A DNA stretch of 7,888 bases. Source: Actinomycetes bacterium. GTDB lineage: Bacteria > Actinomycetota > Acidimicrobiia > Acidimicrobiales > UBA8190. Location: contig JAJYAB010000075.1 in NCBI GenBank assembly GCA_021779775.1, positions 1 to 7,888 on the forward strand, given 5' to 3'. This document shows positions 1-7,888 of this stretch, piece after piece. Position numbers and translations under genes: made by a program. The notes beneath the pieces were generated by a model. It saw only the letters and a list, made by a program, of their open reading frames with translations, ran no database searches and was not told where the DNA came from. Positions within the stretch are counted from its first letter, which is position 1. Every line of letters begins with the position of its first letter.

Positions 1-336
1 GTAGACCTCGCTGTAGGTGCCCTCGAGGTAGGCGTTGGCCACGATGCCCGGGCCGCCATGACCGGGGCCGATCACGTAGATCATGTTCAGGTCCCGAGCC
101 TTGATCACCCGATTAAGATGCGCGTAGATCAGGTTGAGCCCCGGTGTCGTCCCGAAGTGGCCGAGGAGGCGCGGCTTGACGTGCTCTGGCCGCAGCGGCT
201 CGGTCAGCAGCGGGTTGTCGAGCAGGTAGATCTGGCCGACGGACAGGTAGTTCGCTGCCCTCCAGTACGCGTTGATCGTCGCCAGCTCGCCGGCACCGAG
301 CGCGCCGGCTGGCCTCGGGCTCGGCGCGTCACCCAT
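1..336 (-). CDS. xfp: Phosphoketolase, N-terminal part (runs off left edge)
   Basis: Phosphoketolases are thiamine-diphosphate enzymes of the cytosol that split xylulose 5-phosphate (often also fructose 6-phosphate) with phosphate to give acetyl phosphate plus an aldose phosphate. Only the first 112 codons are here; the family is usually about 800 residues. The translated minus strand shows YWRAANYLSVGQIYL (24-38), KPRLLGHFGTTPGLN (54-68) and GPGHGGPG (90-97), the cofactor/substrate-site signatures of the XFP N-terminal domain. His60 and His93 line up with the conserved active-site histidines His64 and His97 of the Bifidobacterium longum enzyme. The ATG at 336-334 is chosen because GAAGGA (348-343, minus strand) lies 6 bases upstream and the N-terminus has the usual length. 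It is divergent from the injection-system operon, with no evident functional link. Substrate preference cannot be told from this fragment. The identification is firm. Confidence 0.95.
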   Translation of the reverse strand, partial: MGDAPSPRPAGALGAGELATINAYWRAANYLSVGQIYLLDNPLLTEPLRPEHVKPRLLGHFGTTPGLNLIYAHLNRVIKARDLNMIYVIGPGHGGPGIVANAYLEGTYSEVY

Positions 337-342
337 AGCCGT

Positions 343-348
343 TCCTTC
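343..348 (-). promoter_or_regulatory. Ribosome binding site of the phosphoketolase gene
   Basis: On the minus strand the sequence reads GAAGGA, then six bases, then the ATG at 336-334. This is a good purine-rich Shine-Dalgarno at normal spacing and supports that start. Confidence 0.7.
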
Positions 349-402
349 GAGGGATCGGTAGCAGGCGAACCGCTTTACACCAGAAGGTGCACCTCGCCGG
401 GA

Positions 403-414
403 GCGGAGCTCCGC
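403..414. repeat. 12-base perfect palindrome, possible operator
   Basis: GCGGAGCTCCGC reads the same on both strands. Its half GCGGAGC recurs in direct orientation at 427-433 and 467-473, and an 8-base palindrome GAGCGCTC overlaps the second copy (430-437). Clustering between two divergent genes fits a regulator binding region, but no regulator family is recognised, and G/C-rich DNA produces such motifs easily. Confidence 0.4.
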
Positions 415-447
415 ACGGTCGTCGCTGCGGAGCGCTCACGGGCCACA

Positions 448-460
448 TAGCACCATGCTA
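448..460. repeat. Short inverted repeat TAGCA-CCA-TGCTA
   Basis: Five-base arms TAGCA and TGCTA flank a three-base centre. It is the most A/T-containing patch of the intergenic region, about 250 bases upstream of the sheath ATG and 112 bases upstream of the phosphoketolase ATG. It could be an operator, or its TAGCAT (minus strand, 460-455) could be a -10-like element, but no matching -35 hexamer was seen. Confidence 0.3.
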
Positions 461-488
461 CGAGGGGCGGAGCCGGTAGGCGCAGAGC

Positions 489-510
489 CGGTCGGTCGGT
501 CGGTCGGTCG
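489..510. repeat. CGGT tetranucleotide microsatellite
   Basis: Five perfect tandem copies of CGGT followed by CG. The repeat is non-coding and lies between the two divergent genes, so a change in copy number would alter spacing between upstream sites and the promoters rather than a reading frame. Confidence 0.85.
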
Positions 511-658
511 CGCGGTCGATGATGCGGCGATGACGATCCTGTGACGGGGCAGTCGCGCGATGAGCACGCGTGCCTCACGGAGAGATCACGGCCGCTTCGT
601 ATCCTGATCCGTACCTGGAGAATTGGCCCACTCCGTGCTGGTAGGGCCTGGGAATGAC

Positions 659-674
659 GAGTCTCCAGAGACTC
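659..674 (+). repeat. Small hairpin in the sheath-gene leader
   Basis: GAGTCTC (659-665) is the exact reverse complement of GAGACTC (668-674), so the transcript can form a six-pair stem with a four-base loop. A second GAGACTC at 686-692, inside the duplicated unit, could pair with the same left arm instead. The stem ends well before the ribosome binding site at 698-704, and no T-run follows, so it is not a terminator. Confidence 0.5.
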
Positions 675-700
675 CAGCGAGACCAGAGACTCCAGCGAGA
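665..700 (+). repeat. 18-base tandem duplication abutting the sheath RBS
   Basis: Two perfect adjacent copies of CCAGAGACTCCAGCGAGA occupy 665-682 and 683-700. The right copy runs into the purine-rich Shine-Dalgarno (698-704) of the sheath gene. The unit is absent elsewhere in the window as far as I can see. It could be a simple replication-slippage duplication or could tune leader structure. Confidence 0.85.
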
Positions 701-704
701 GAGG
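698..704 (+). promoter_or_regulatory. Ribosome binding site of the sheath gene
   Basis: AGAGAGG lies four bases before the ATG at 709. The same frame has a stop at 655-657 and no ATG, GTG or TTG between that stop and 709, so this start is forced. Confidence 0.7.
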
Positions 705-708
705 CACC

Positions 709-2277
709 ATGTCGATCACCACGACCTATCCGGGCGTCTACATCCAGGAGCTCCCGAGCTCGGTCCACACCATCTCGGCCGCGCCGACGTCGGTCGCCGC
801 GTTCGTGGGCTTCACCCATCCGTTCCTTACCAGGCAGCCGGGTGTGCCGATCCAGCTGTTCAGCTTCGCCGACTACCAGGAACACTTCGGCGGCTTCTTC
901 TCCAGTCCCTGGCAACCCGACTACGTCGGCCAGGCCGTCTACCAGTTCTTCCAGAACGGTGGATCCTCGGCCTACGTGGTCGGGCTCGTGGGCACCGACT
1001 ACTTCGACACGAGCTCCCCGCCGGTCAGCCAGGGGGCAATCACCCCTGCCGCGGTGACGGTCTCGGCCGGCCAGGACATCGTGTTCACCGCGCGCCAGCC
1101 GGTGGGCGTGCCGGCCTCGGGATCCACACCTGCGGCCGGGATCGCGATGCAGGTCACCATCAGCAACGTGCAGGAGAAGACGAACCCCCACGACATGGCC
1201 GACATCGTCGTCTCCTACGGCACGACGGTGGAGACGTACCGGCGGGTCCTGGTGGGCGACGTGCTCACGGCTCTTGCCGGGTCGACGCTGGTGTCGGTGA
1301 CCACGCCCGGGGGAGTCCCCACGGCGTTCCCGACGACGGGGTCGCCCTTCTCGCTGGTGTACGCCGCCGTGCCTGCGCTCACCTGGACGGTGATCGATGC
1401 GGCGAGCTTCGGTGCCGTGTTCGAGACCAACGCCCCCCTGGACAAGGTGACGATCTTCAACCTGCTCGTGCTCCCGGCGATCACCGACCCGTCGGTGATC
1501 GCCCAGGCAGTCGCCTATGCCGAGCGGAAGCGGGCTTTCCTCATCCTCGACCCACCCGCCGGCTGGGTCGTGGACACCTTGACCTCGACGTCCCCGCTCG
1601 TCTTGGACCCCGCCCCGCCGATCAGCCCGAACGCCGCGCTGTACTACCCCTGGCTGGTCACCGCGGACCCGGTCACCGGTGCAGCATCGAGCTCGCCTCC
1701 GAGCGGGTATGTCGCCGGCATCTTCGCCAACGAAGATGCCACCAGGGGCGTGTGGAAGTCGCCGGCCGGCATCGAGACGTCGATCCTCGGGCCGACCGGG
1801 GTAGTCGCCACCGGGGTGATGACCGATGCCCAGCAGGGCGTGCTCAACAGCGGGGGTGTCAACTGCCTGCGCGACTTCCCCGGGGCCGGGACCGTCGTGT
1901 TCGGTGCCCGTACCGTCGCTTCGACCGACCTGGCCTTCGCCCAGTGGAAGTACGTGGCCGTCCGGCGCATGGCGCTGTTCCTGGAGCAGACCCTGTACGC
2001 CAACTTGACGTGGGCCGTCTTCGAGCCCAACGCCCAACCCTTGTGGACGGCCATGACCCAGGAGGTCTCGGCGTTCATGCTGAGCCTTTTCCGCCAGGGT
2101 GCGTTCGCTGGCACGACACCGCGCACGGCGTTCGCCGTGCAGTGCGACTCCAACACAACCACGCCGTCCGACGTGGCCAATGGCGTCGTTAACCTGCTGG
2201 TTGCCTTCGCCCCACTCGAGCCGGCCGAATTCGTCGTCATACAGATCGCGCAACTCGCCGGTCAAGCATCGAGCTAG
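709..2277 (+). CDS. Contractile tail sheath protein of an eCIS
   Basis: This 522-residue protein belongs to the phage tail sheath family. Subunits form the extended tube-surrounding helix whose contraction drives the inner tube into a target membrane. The N-terminus carries the family signature YPGVYIQELPSSVHTI (7-22) and PTSVAAFVGFT (26-36). The region 312-354 (YYPWLV, then SGYVAGIFANEDATRGVWK, then SPAG) and the C-terminus 413-441 and 492-515 (YVAVRRMALFLEQTLY; an EPAEFVV strand) are the conserved core and the C-terminal arm that links neighbouring subunits. Residues about 105-245 are a beta-rich, Thr/Val/Gly-rich insert typical of large sheaths, probably surface-exposed. Length suits a large-type sheath such as those of actinobacterial systems. 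It is the first gene of the operon; the next gene's RBS overlaps its TAG. Only one sheath gene is present here, whereas Afp and PVC have several. Confidence 0.97.
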   Translation: MSITTTYPGVYIQELPSSVHTISAAPTSVAAFVGFTHPFLTRQPGVPIQLFSFADYQEHFGGFFSSPWQPDYVGQAVYQFFQNGGSSAYVVGLVGTDYFDTSSPPVSQGAITPAAVTVSAGQDIVFTARQPVGVPASGSTPAAGIAMQVTISNVQEKTNPHDMADIVVSYGTTVETYRRVLVGDVLTALAGSTLVSVTTPGGVPTAFPTTGSPFSLVYAAVPALTWTVIDAASFGAVFETNAPLDKVTIFNLLVLPAITDPSVIAQAVAYAERKRAFLILDPPAGWVVDTLTSTSPLVLDPAPPISPNAALYYPWLVTADPVTGAASSSPPSGYVAGIFANEDATRGVWKSPAGIETSILGPTGVVATGVMTDAQQGVLNSGGVNCLRDFPGAGTVVFGARTVASTDLAFAQWKYVAVRRMALFLEQTLYANLTWAVFEPNAQPLWTAMTQEVSAFMLSLFRQGAFAGTTPRTAFAVQCDSNTTTPSDVANGVVNLLVAFAPLEPAEFVVIQIAQLAGQASS

Positions 2278-2281
2278 GGAG
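2276..2281 (+). promoter_or_regulatory. Ribosome binding site of the tube gene, overlapping the sheath stop
   Basis: AGGGAG begins inside the sheath stop codon (TAG, 2275-2277) and lies five bases before the ATG at 2287. It is a strong site, which fits the large number of tube subunits needed, and implies translational coupling to the sheath gene. Confidence 0.75.
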
Positions 2282-2286
2282 CCAGC

Positions 2287-2796
2287 ATGGGCAAGATCTT
2301 CCCTGTCAACGTCAACCGTTACGATCCCTACAAGACGTACCGGTTCCTGGTTTACTTCGGCACGAGCACGTCACCGGTAGCGGCCATCTCCAAGGTCACC
2401 TCGATGAAGCGGTCCTCGGACGTCATCGAGTACAAGGAGGGTGGCAACGCCGTCATCCTGAAGGGCCTGGGGCGCACCAAGTACGAACCCATAACCCTCG
2501 AGCGCGGCGTCACCCAGGATCGCGACTTCGAGACTTGGGCCAACGCGGCACAGGTGCTCGATCACGGCTCACCGTCCAGCTCGCTGGCCCAGCTCCGCCG
2601 GGAAGTCGGCATCGTCCTCCTCAACGAGGAAGCCCAGCCCGTCTACCGGTACCTGGTCCATCGAGCCTGGGTGTCGGAATTCCAGGCCCTGCCCGACCTC
2701 GACGCCGGGTCCAACGCCGTCGCCATCGAGCACCTTAAGCTCGAGAACGAGGGGTGGGAGCGCGACACCACGCTGACCGAGCCCCTGGAGCGCTGA
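2287..2796 (+). CDS. Tail tube protein (T4 gp19-like) of an eCIS
   Basis: A 169-residue protein of the T4 gp19-type tail tube family, which stacks as hexameric rings to form the inner tube that passes through the contracted sheath. Evidence is the N-terminal YDPYKTYRFLVYFG (12-25), the KVTSMKRSSDVIEYKEGG block (36-53), the LERGVTQDRDFETW strand-helix (71-84) and the C-terminal RAWVSEFQALPDLDAGSNA (126-144) followed by AIEHLKLENEGWER, all standard for the family. Length is near the 140-170 typical of eCIS tubes. It follows the sheath after 9 bases, the usual sheath-tube order. eCIS loci usually encode a second tube-like protein for the baseplate end; this one, next to the sheath, is the likely main tube subunit, though that assignment is inferred from position. 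Confidence 0.95.
   Translation: MGKIFPVNVNRYDPYKTYRFLVYFGTSTSPVAAISKVTSMKRSSDVIEYKEGGNAVILKGLGRTKYEPITLERGVTQDRDFETWANAAQVLDHGSPSSSLAQLRREVGIVLLNEEAQPVYRYLVHRAWVSEFQALPDLDAGSNAVAIEHLKLENEGWERDTTLTEPLER
2787..2790 (+). promoter_or_regulatory. Ribosome binding site deciding the GTG start at 2799
   Basis: GGAG lies eight bases before GTG 2799. An in-frame ATG at 2754 exists, but it would extend the protein 15 residues into the tube gene with no comparable site and no family similarity, so GTG 2799 is preferred. Confidence 0.65.
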
Positions 2797-2798
2797 GC

Positions 2799-3566
2799 GT
2801 GCTCCCGGTCAGCGGGCTCCTGCTGGCGGTACGGGGTCCGTCGAGCGATGACGAGCTCATGGTGCTCGAGACGGACGCCCCCCCGCCCCTGGCCGTCATC
2901 GAGCTCGGCCGGCGGGTCGCCCGAAACGTGGACGGGAGCGACCTCGATTGGGACGGCCTGCCGGCCAGCGACGCGGCCGCGGTGGCGCTCACCATCCGGC
3001 AGGCGTGGATGGGTGATCTCCTGACCACGGCGAGCTCCTGCGACGCCGCCGCCTGCGGCGAGCGGGTTGACGTGAGCTTCCACATCGCTGCCTACCTCGA
3101 ACACCACCGCCCCGAGGTCCCCGGCGGCGTCTCGAGCGCCCGCGAGCCAGGCTGGTTCGCTCTGGACGGCTCGGAGGCGCGGTTCCGCATCCCGACCGTG
3201 GGCGACCTCGTCACCGCGCTGTCCGGTCCTGACAGCCCGTCGGCGCTGATGGATGCCTGCATCGTGCCGAGCTCACTCTCGCCGGCCGAGGTCGAACAGG
3301 TCGACGCGGCGCTGGCCGCCCTGGCGCCCACGCTCGACGGCATGGTGGAGGGGGTCTGTCCCCGATGCGGCGCCACCCTGCAGCTCCGCTTCGACCCGTG
3401 CTCCTACGTGCTGGCCGAGCTCCGTGACCTCTTCGCTGGGATCTACTACGAGATCCACCTGCTGGCCCGGAGCCACGGCTGGTCAGAGCACGACATCCTC
3501 GTCATGCCCTGGTCGCGGCGCATCCACTACGCCCACCTGGCTGCGGCCGACAAGGCTGCGGTATGA
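2799..3566 (+). CDS. T4 baseplate hub assembly chaperone-like protein with zinc-ribbon-like cysteines
   Basis: A 255-residue protein (GTG start) two bases after the tube stop. Gene position and sequence resemble the family annotated as T4-type baseplate protein or baseplate hub assembly chaperone, regularly found behind the tube gene in eCIS and related tail clusters. The C-terminus carries its most telling feature, an acidic-helix segment ending YYEIHLLARSHGWSEHDIL (216-234) with MPWSRRIHYAHL (236-247). Cys81 and Cys86 (C-x4-C) and Cys187 and Cys190 (CPRCG, C-x2-C) form a possible four-cysteine zinc site, with Cys201 nearby; the first pair is wider than the usual C-x2-C. The middle (IPTVGDLVTALS, 131-142) resembles the part of these proteins that precedes the second knuckle. 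No signal peptide or membrane segment is seen. Whether it is structural or only aids assembly is unknown; the exact family is moderately sure. Confidence 0.78.
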   Translation: MLPVSGLLLAVRGPSSDDELMVLETDAPPPLAVIELGRRVARNVDGSDLDWDGLPASDAAAVALTIRQAWMGDLLTTASSCDAAACGERVDVSFHIAAYLEHHRPEVPGGVSSAREPGWFALDGSEARFRIPTVGDLVTALSGPDSPSALMDACIVPSSLSPAEVEQVDAALAALAPTLDGMVEGVCPRCGATLQLRFDPCSYVLAELRDLFAGIYYEIHLLARSHGWSEHDILVMPWSRRIHYAHLAAADKAAV

Positions 3567-4531
3567 GCCAGTCTGCATACCTGGCCGGGCTGGTTGGACG
3601 GCGACCCGGTGCCGGCCGGATGCTGCGGCCGCCCAAGCAGGTGTTCGGACCCGACGTGTCCGGCCCGGGCCCCGCCCAGCCGGGCAGTGCGCCGCGTTCG
3701 TGGGAGCCGGCCGGCCTCCCGGCGGGGGATGTCGACCCCGGGCCCGCCAGGGCCGGCACCGGGGTCGCTACGGAGGCGGGCTCCCTTGCCGGCAGCCCGC
3801 CGGGACCCACCGGGAGCCTCGAAGGCTCCCCGGTGCTTACCACCGGGAGCGGGAGCGAACCGCCCCAGCCCCAGCCCCAGCCCCAGCCCCAGCCCCAGCC
3901 CCAGCCCCAGCCCCAGCCTGGCCCGGCCGTCGTCGCCGCCGAATGCCTGGGCGAGCCAGACCACCGCCCGACGCGTCCGGTCCGCCAGCGCGATGGTGCA
4001 CGTCCGCCCGTCGACTACCGGCGTGACCATGCCACCCAAGAGCACCAGTGGGGGGCCGCCGCTGGCTTCGGTGCCGAGGCCCCGCCGGCCACCGGCGACA
4101 CCTCCGCTATTCATGACGCTGTTCCGCCCGCTGTTCATGCCGGCAGCTCCGGTGCCGGACCCGGAGGGGTTCCCGGGCCGGGAACCTGGGACTGGGCGAC
4201 CGGCTCCCCGCTCGACATGACCGCGCCGGCTGGCCGGGCATCCGAGGAGGCTGCGGGCGGAGCCGTCCGCTCGCGTGTCGACAAGTACGTCGGGCTCGAC
4301 GTCGGGCTCGACATCGGGCCTCGGCCGGAGACCACCTCCCGACATGTGCCGGTCGGGGCCTCGGTGGTCATCGGGACGATCGAGGTGCAGGTCATGCCGA
4401 CACCCATCGCCGCTCCCGAGACGCAGCACCTCGCCCCGGCACCGGTTGCCCCTGCGCCGGTCCCCGACCAGGGGGCGTCGACCTCGCACCGCGCCCTGTC
4501 CCGGCGCTGGTACGGCCTTGCCCAGACTTGA
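3563..4531 (+). CDS. Proline-rich low-complexity eCIS accessory protein with PQ repeat
   Basis: A 322-residue protein of unknown function. It starts with an ATGA overlap on the preceding stop. A short N-terminal segment (MSQSAYLAGLVGRR, then LRPPKQVF to about 28) is followed by some 230 residues of Pro/Gly/Ala/Ser-rich sequence with no predicted fold, including nine PQ dipeptides (101-118) and a GLDVGLDIG repeat (244-252). The ordered-looking end carries VVIGTIEVQV (268-277), then a Pro/Ala linker, and RALSRRWYGLAQT (310-322). From memory, proteins between the chaperone-like and DUF4255 genes of eCIS loci are often Pro-rich with an IGxIEVxx-type strand and a short conserved tail; that recall was not tested. 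The coding frame is supported by the overlap, the 12-base gap to the next gene and the matching end motif. It is probably a flexible linker or tether; a function is not assignable. Confidence 0.75.
   Translation: MSQSAYLAGLVGRRPGAGRMLRPPKQVFGPDVSGPGPAQPGSAPRSWEPAGLPAGDVDPGPARAGTGVATEAGSLAGSPPGPTGSLEGSPVLTTGSGSEPPQPQPQPQPQPQPQPQPQPGPAVVAAECLGEPDHRPTRPVRQRDGARPPVDYRRDHATQEHQWGAAAGFGAEAPPATGDTSAIHDAVPPAVHAGSSGAGPGGVPGPGTWDWATGSPLDMTAPAGRASEEAAGGAVRSRVDKYVGLDVGLDIGPRPETTSRHVPVGASVVIGTIEVQVMPTPIAAPETQHLAPAPVAPAPVPDQGASTSHRALSRRWYGLAQT
3863..3916 (+). repeat. Nine perfect tandem CCCCAG hexanucleotides
   Basis: The 54-base array is in frame in the proline-rich protein and encodes (Pro-Gln) x9, residues 101-118. 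The unit is a multiple of three, so gain or loss of copies would change linker length without a frameshift. Every copy is identical at the nucleotide level, which points to recent expansion rather than long selection on the protein alone. Confidence 0.95.
4289..4312 (+). repeat. 12-base tandem duplication in the proline-rich gene
   Basis: GTCGGGCTCGAC occurs twice in direct succession (4289-4300 and 4301-4312), with a degenerate third unit after it. It encodes VGLD-VGLD, leading into IGPR, just ahead of the conserved C-terminal motif. It is a small in-frame slippage product. Confidence 0.8.
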
Positions 4532-4543
4532 GCGAGCGAGCCG

Positions 4544-5796
4544 ATGACCGTCGATCTCAGCGCCGTCACCGACACGCTGATCAACCTGGTGAAGGACCGG
4601 TGGACCGCGGCGCCCCTGTGGGCCGAGCTCGGGGGAGGTCCGACCTTCACCCCACACTTCACCGGCCTGGCCCCGGATGCTGCCCGGCAGCAGCCCGGCC
4701 CGCAACTGTCGCTCTTCCTGTACCACATCGAGGTCAACAACGCGGCGGCATCCCTATTCTGGCAGCCCCAGATCTTGGACGGCACGAGCCAACCAGTGAG
4801 GTTCCTGCCCGTCGCCTTGGACGCCTTCTACCTGCTCTTCGCCTATTCGGAGGCCAGCTTCATCGAGGAGCAGGAGGCGATGAGCATCGCCATCCGGGCC
4901 TTCCATACCCAGCCGATCGTGCGCAGCCCGGCGGGGGCCACCGTACCGTGGGAGCTCACGCTCACCCCGGAGCACTGCTCCTACGACGAGCTGAGCCGGC
5001 TGTGGCATGCGACGACCGTGCCGATGCGCATGTCCCTCGTGTACCGGGCTGCCGTGGTGTTCCTCGATCCCGACCCGATGCCCGGTAGCGCACCGGAGAC
5101 GACGTCTGTGACCATCGCCGTCGGTCTGGAGGATGCGGCGGAGGTCGCGGCCGGAGACCCCAGCCTGATGACGACCCGCCGGCAGGTCGCCTACGCCGCA
5201 CCCGGCGGCGAGGCGGTGACGTATGCGGAAACGCCGGCCACGGTCGCTCCCGGTCAGGTCGTGTCATTGCTGGGCACGGCGCTGGGCGGCCCGACCTCCG
5301 ACACGGTCTACCTGCTCGATCCGACCGGCACGGAGCTCGACGTGTCCGGCTGGCTCGACGCCGCTGCCTCCAACGCCAGCCGGATGGTCCTCCAACTGCC
5401 AACCGCCGTGGGCGCCGTTCCGGCCGCAGCCCCGGAGCCGGGGAGGTACCAGATCCGCGTGGGCCACGGGACCGAGGGCGCGGTAGGCTCTTACCGGTCC
5501 AACGCGCTTCCCCTCGCCGTGGCACCGTTGCTCGACGCCACGGGTGGCCCGGTGCTGTCGGGGGCAACCCCGTACTCGGTGGGCGGGGCCGGCCTGGCGT
5601 CGACGACGACGGTCGTGACCGTCGGATCGCAACTGCTCGCCCCGGTGGCCGGGAGCCCCTCGACCGGACAGGTGTCCATCGCGCCGGCGGGGACGTCGTT
5701 GTCGTTCGTGCCTCCTGCCGGGCCTGCCGGCACCGTGCTGGAACTGGCCGTCCAGGTGGCAGGCGTGCGCGCCGATCCGGCCCTGTGGGTACAGCT

Positions 5797-5800
<4 letters not shown>
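4544..5800 (+). CDS. DUF4255 tail-terminator (cap) protein with C-terminal extension
   Basis: DUF4255 proteins (Afp16/Pvc16 type) form the hexameric cap that ends tube and sheath polymerisation in eCIS particles. Residues 1 to about 178 match the domain: AVTDTLINLV (7-16), LSLFLYHIEVNNAAAS (55-70), VRFLPVALDAFYLLFAYS (85-102), the helix IEEQEAMSIAIRAFHTQPIV (107-126), LTLTPEHCSYDELSRLWHA (138-156) and YRAAVVFLDP (167-176). The family commonly has about 180-250 residues; here a further 240 follow, with two beta-rich segments (about 215-325 and 333-418) that look like immunoglobulin-like or IPT/TIG-type sandwiches (TVAPGQVVSLLGTAL; YQIRVG; SNALPLAVAP). Similar extensions occur in some family members; the fold here is inferred. 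ATG 4544 sits 12 bases after the previous stop, in the same frame, with only a weak purine-rich RBS. The next gene overlaps its TGA. Confidence 0.93.

Positions 5801-7888
<2,088 letters not shown>

Larger units (their letters stand above)
337..708. other. Divergent intergenic region with short repeats, no supported gene
   Basis: This 372-base stretch separates the leftward phosphoketolase from the rightward sheath gene and must hold the promoters of both. The reading frames that cross it show no recognisable protein family and look like high-GC shadows. I see no tRNA or rRNA and no clear intrinsic terminator, since no hairpin is followed by a T-run. It contains three direct copies of GCGGAGC (403-409, 427-433, 467-473), one copy inverted as part of a palindrome (403-414), an inverted repeat at 448-460, a CGGT microsatellite (489-510) and a tandem duplication next to the sheath start (665-700). 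No convincing -35/-10 pair could be fixed by eye on either strand. Confidence 0.7.

Noticed and set aside
654..2192. Plus-strand open frame of 512 codons overlapping the sheath gene in another frame
   Set aside because: It has no recognisable protein features and the sheath frame explains the region fully.
586..2265. Long minus-strand open frame (559 codons) opposite the sheath gene
   Set aside because: The translation is Arg/Gly/His-rich with no domain-like pattern and lies exactly antisense to a clear sheath gene. Long antisense frames are expected in high-GC coding DNA.
709..2796. Contractile prophage tail, R-type pyocin or type VI secretion
   Set aside because: The sheath is of the Phage_sheath type, not TssB/TssC, and the following DUF4255 and AAA+ ATPase genes are eCIS markers. 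No capsid, terminase or lysis genes are seen.
2754..2798. Upstream ATG as start of the baseplate chaperone-like gene
   Set aside because: It would overlap the tube gene by 43 bases and lacks a ribosome binding site; GTG 2799 with GGAG eight bases upstream fits better.
3863..3916. CRISPR-like or regulatory direct repeat array
   Set aside because: The units are six bases with no spacers and are in frame in a coding sequence, so this is a microsatellite.
4529..4546. Possible read-through fusion of the proline-rich protein to DUF4255 (same frame, 12 bases apart)
   Set aside because: The TGA is followed by an ordinary ATG at which DUF4255 begins in the family-typical way; there is no recoding signal visible.

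Overview
The window is high-GC bacterial DNA with GTG as well as ATG starts, tightly coupled genes and strong G/C preference at third codon positions. This suggests an actinobacterium (Actinomycetota). That placement is inference; no rRNA or other phylogenetic marker is present, and another high-GC phylum cannot be excluded.

Layout. Positions 1-336 (minus strand) hold the N-terminal 112 codons of a phosphoketolase, a central carbon metabolism enzyme that runs off the left edge. A 372-base divergent intergenic region follows (337-708), with several short palindromes and repeats but no gene I can support. From 709 to the right edge (plus strand) lies one compact operon of six genes: contractile sheath (709-2277), tail tube (2287-2796), a T4 baseplate hub assembly chaperone-like protein with a zinc-ribbon-like cysteine set (2799-3566), a proline-rich low-complexity protein (3563-4531), a DUF4255 tail-terminator protein with a C-terminal extension (4544-5800), and an AAA+ ATPase with tandem ATPase domains (5797 to beyond 7888). 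Two junctions overlap by 4 bases (ATGA, GTGA) and the other three have gaps of 2 to 12 bases, so the set is almost certainly co-transcribed.

Together these genes are the beginning of an extracellular contractile injection system (eCIS), the phage-tail-like family that includes Afp, PVC and the Streptomyces CIS. The sheath surrounds the tube and drives it forward on contraction. DUF4255 proteins (Afp16/Pvc16 family) cap the tube and sheath at the distal end. The AAA+ ATPase (Afp15-like) is a hallmark of eCIS loci that phage tails and pyocins lack. The second tube/adaptor, LysM protein, spike (VgrG-like), gp25, PAAR, baseplate J/gp7-like, tape measure, fibre and cargo genes are not in the window and would be expected downstream.

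The basic system is known rather than new. The less ordinary points are the proline-rich protein with a nine-unit PQ repeat encoded by a perfect hexanucleotide array, the ATPase whose first P-loop has lost its lysine, the C-terminal beta-rich extension on the terminator protein, and the repeat-dense leader directly ahead of the sheath gene.
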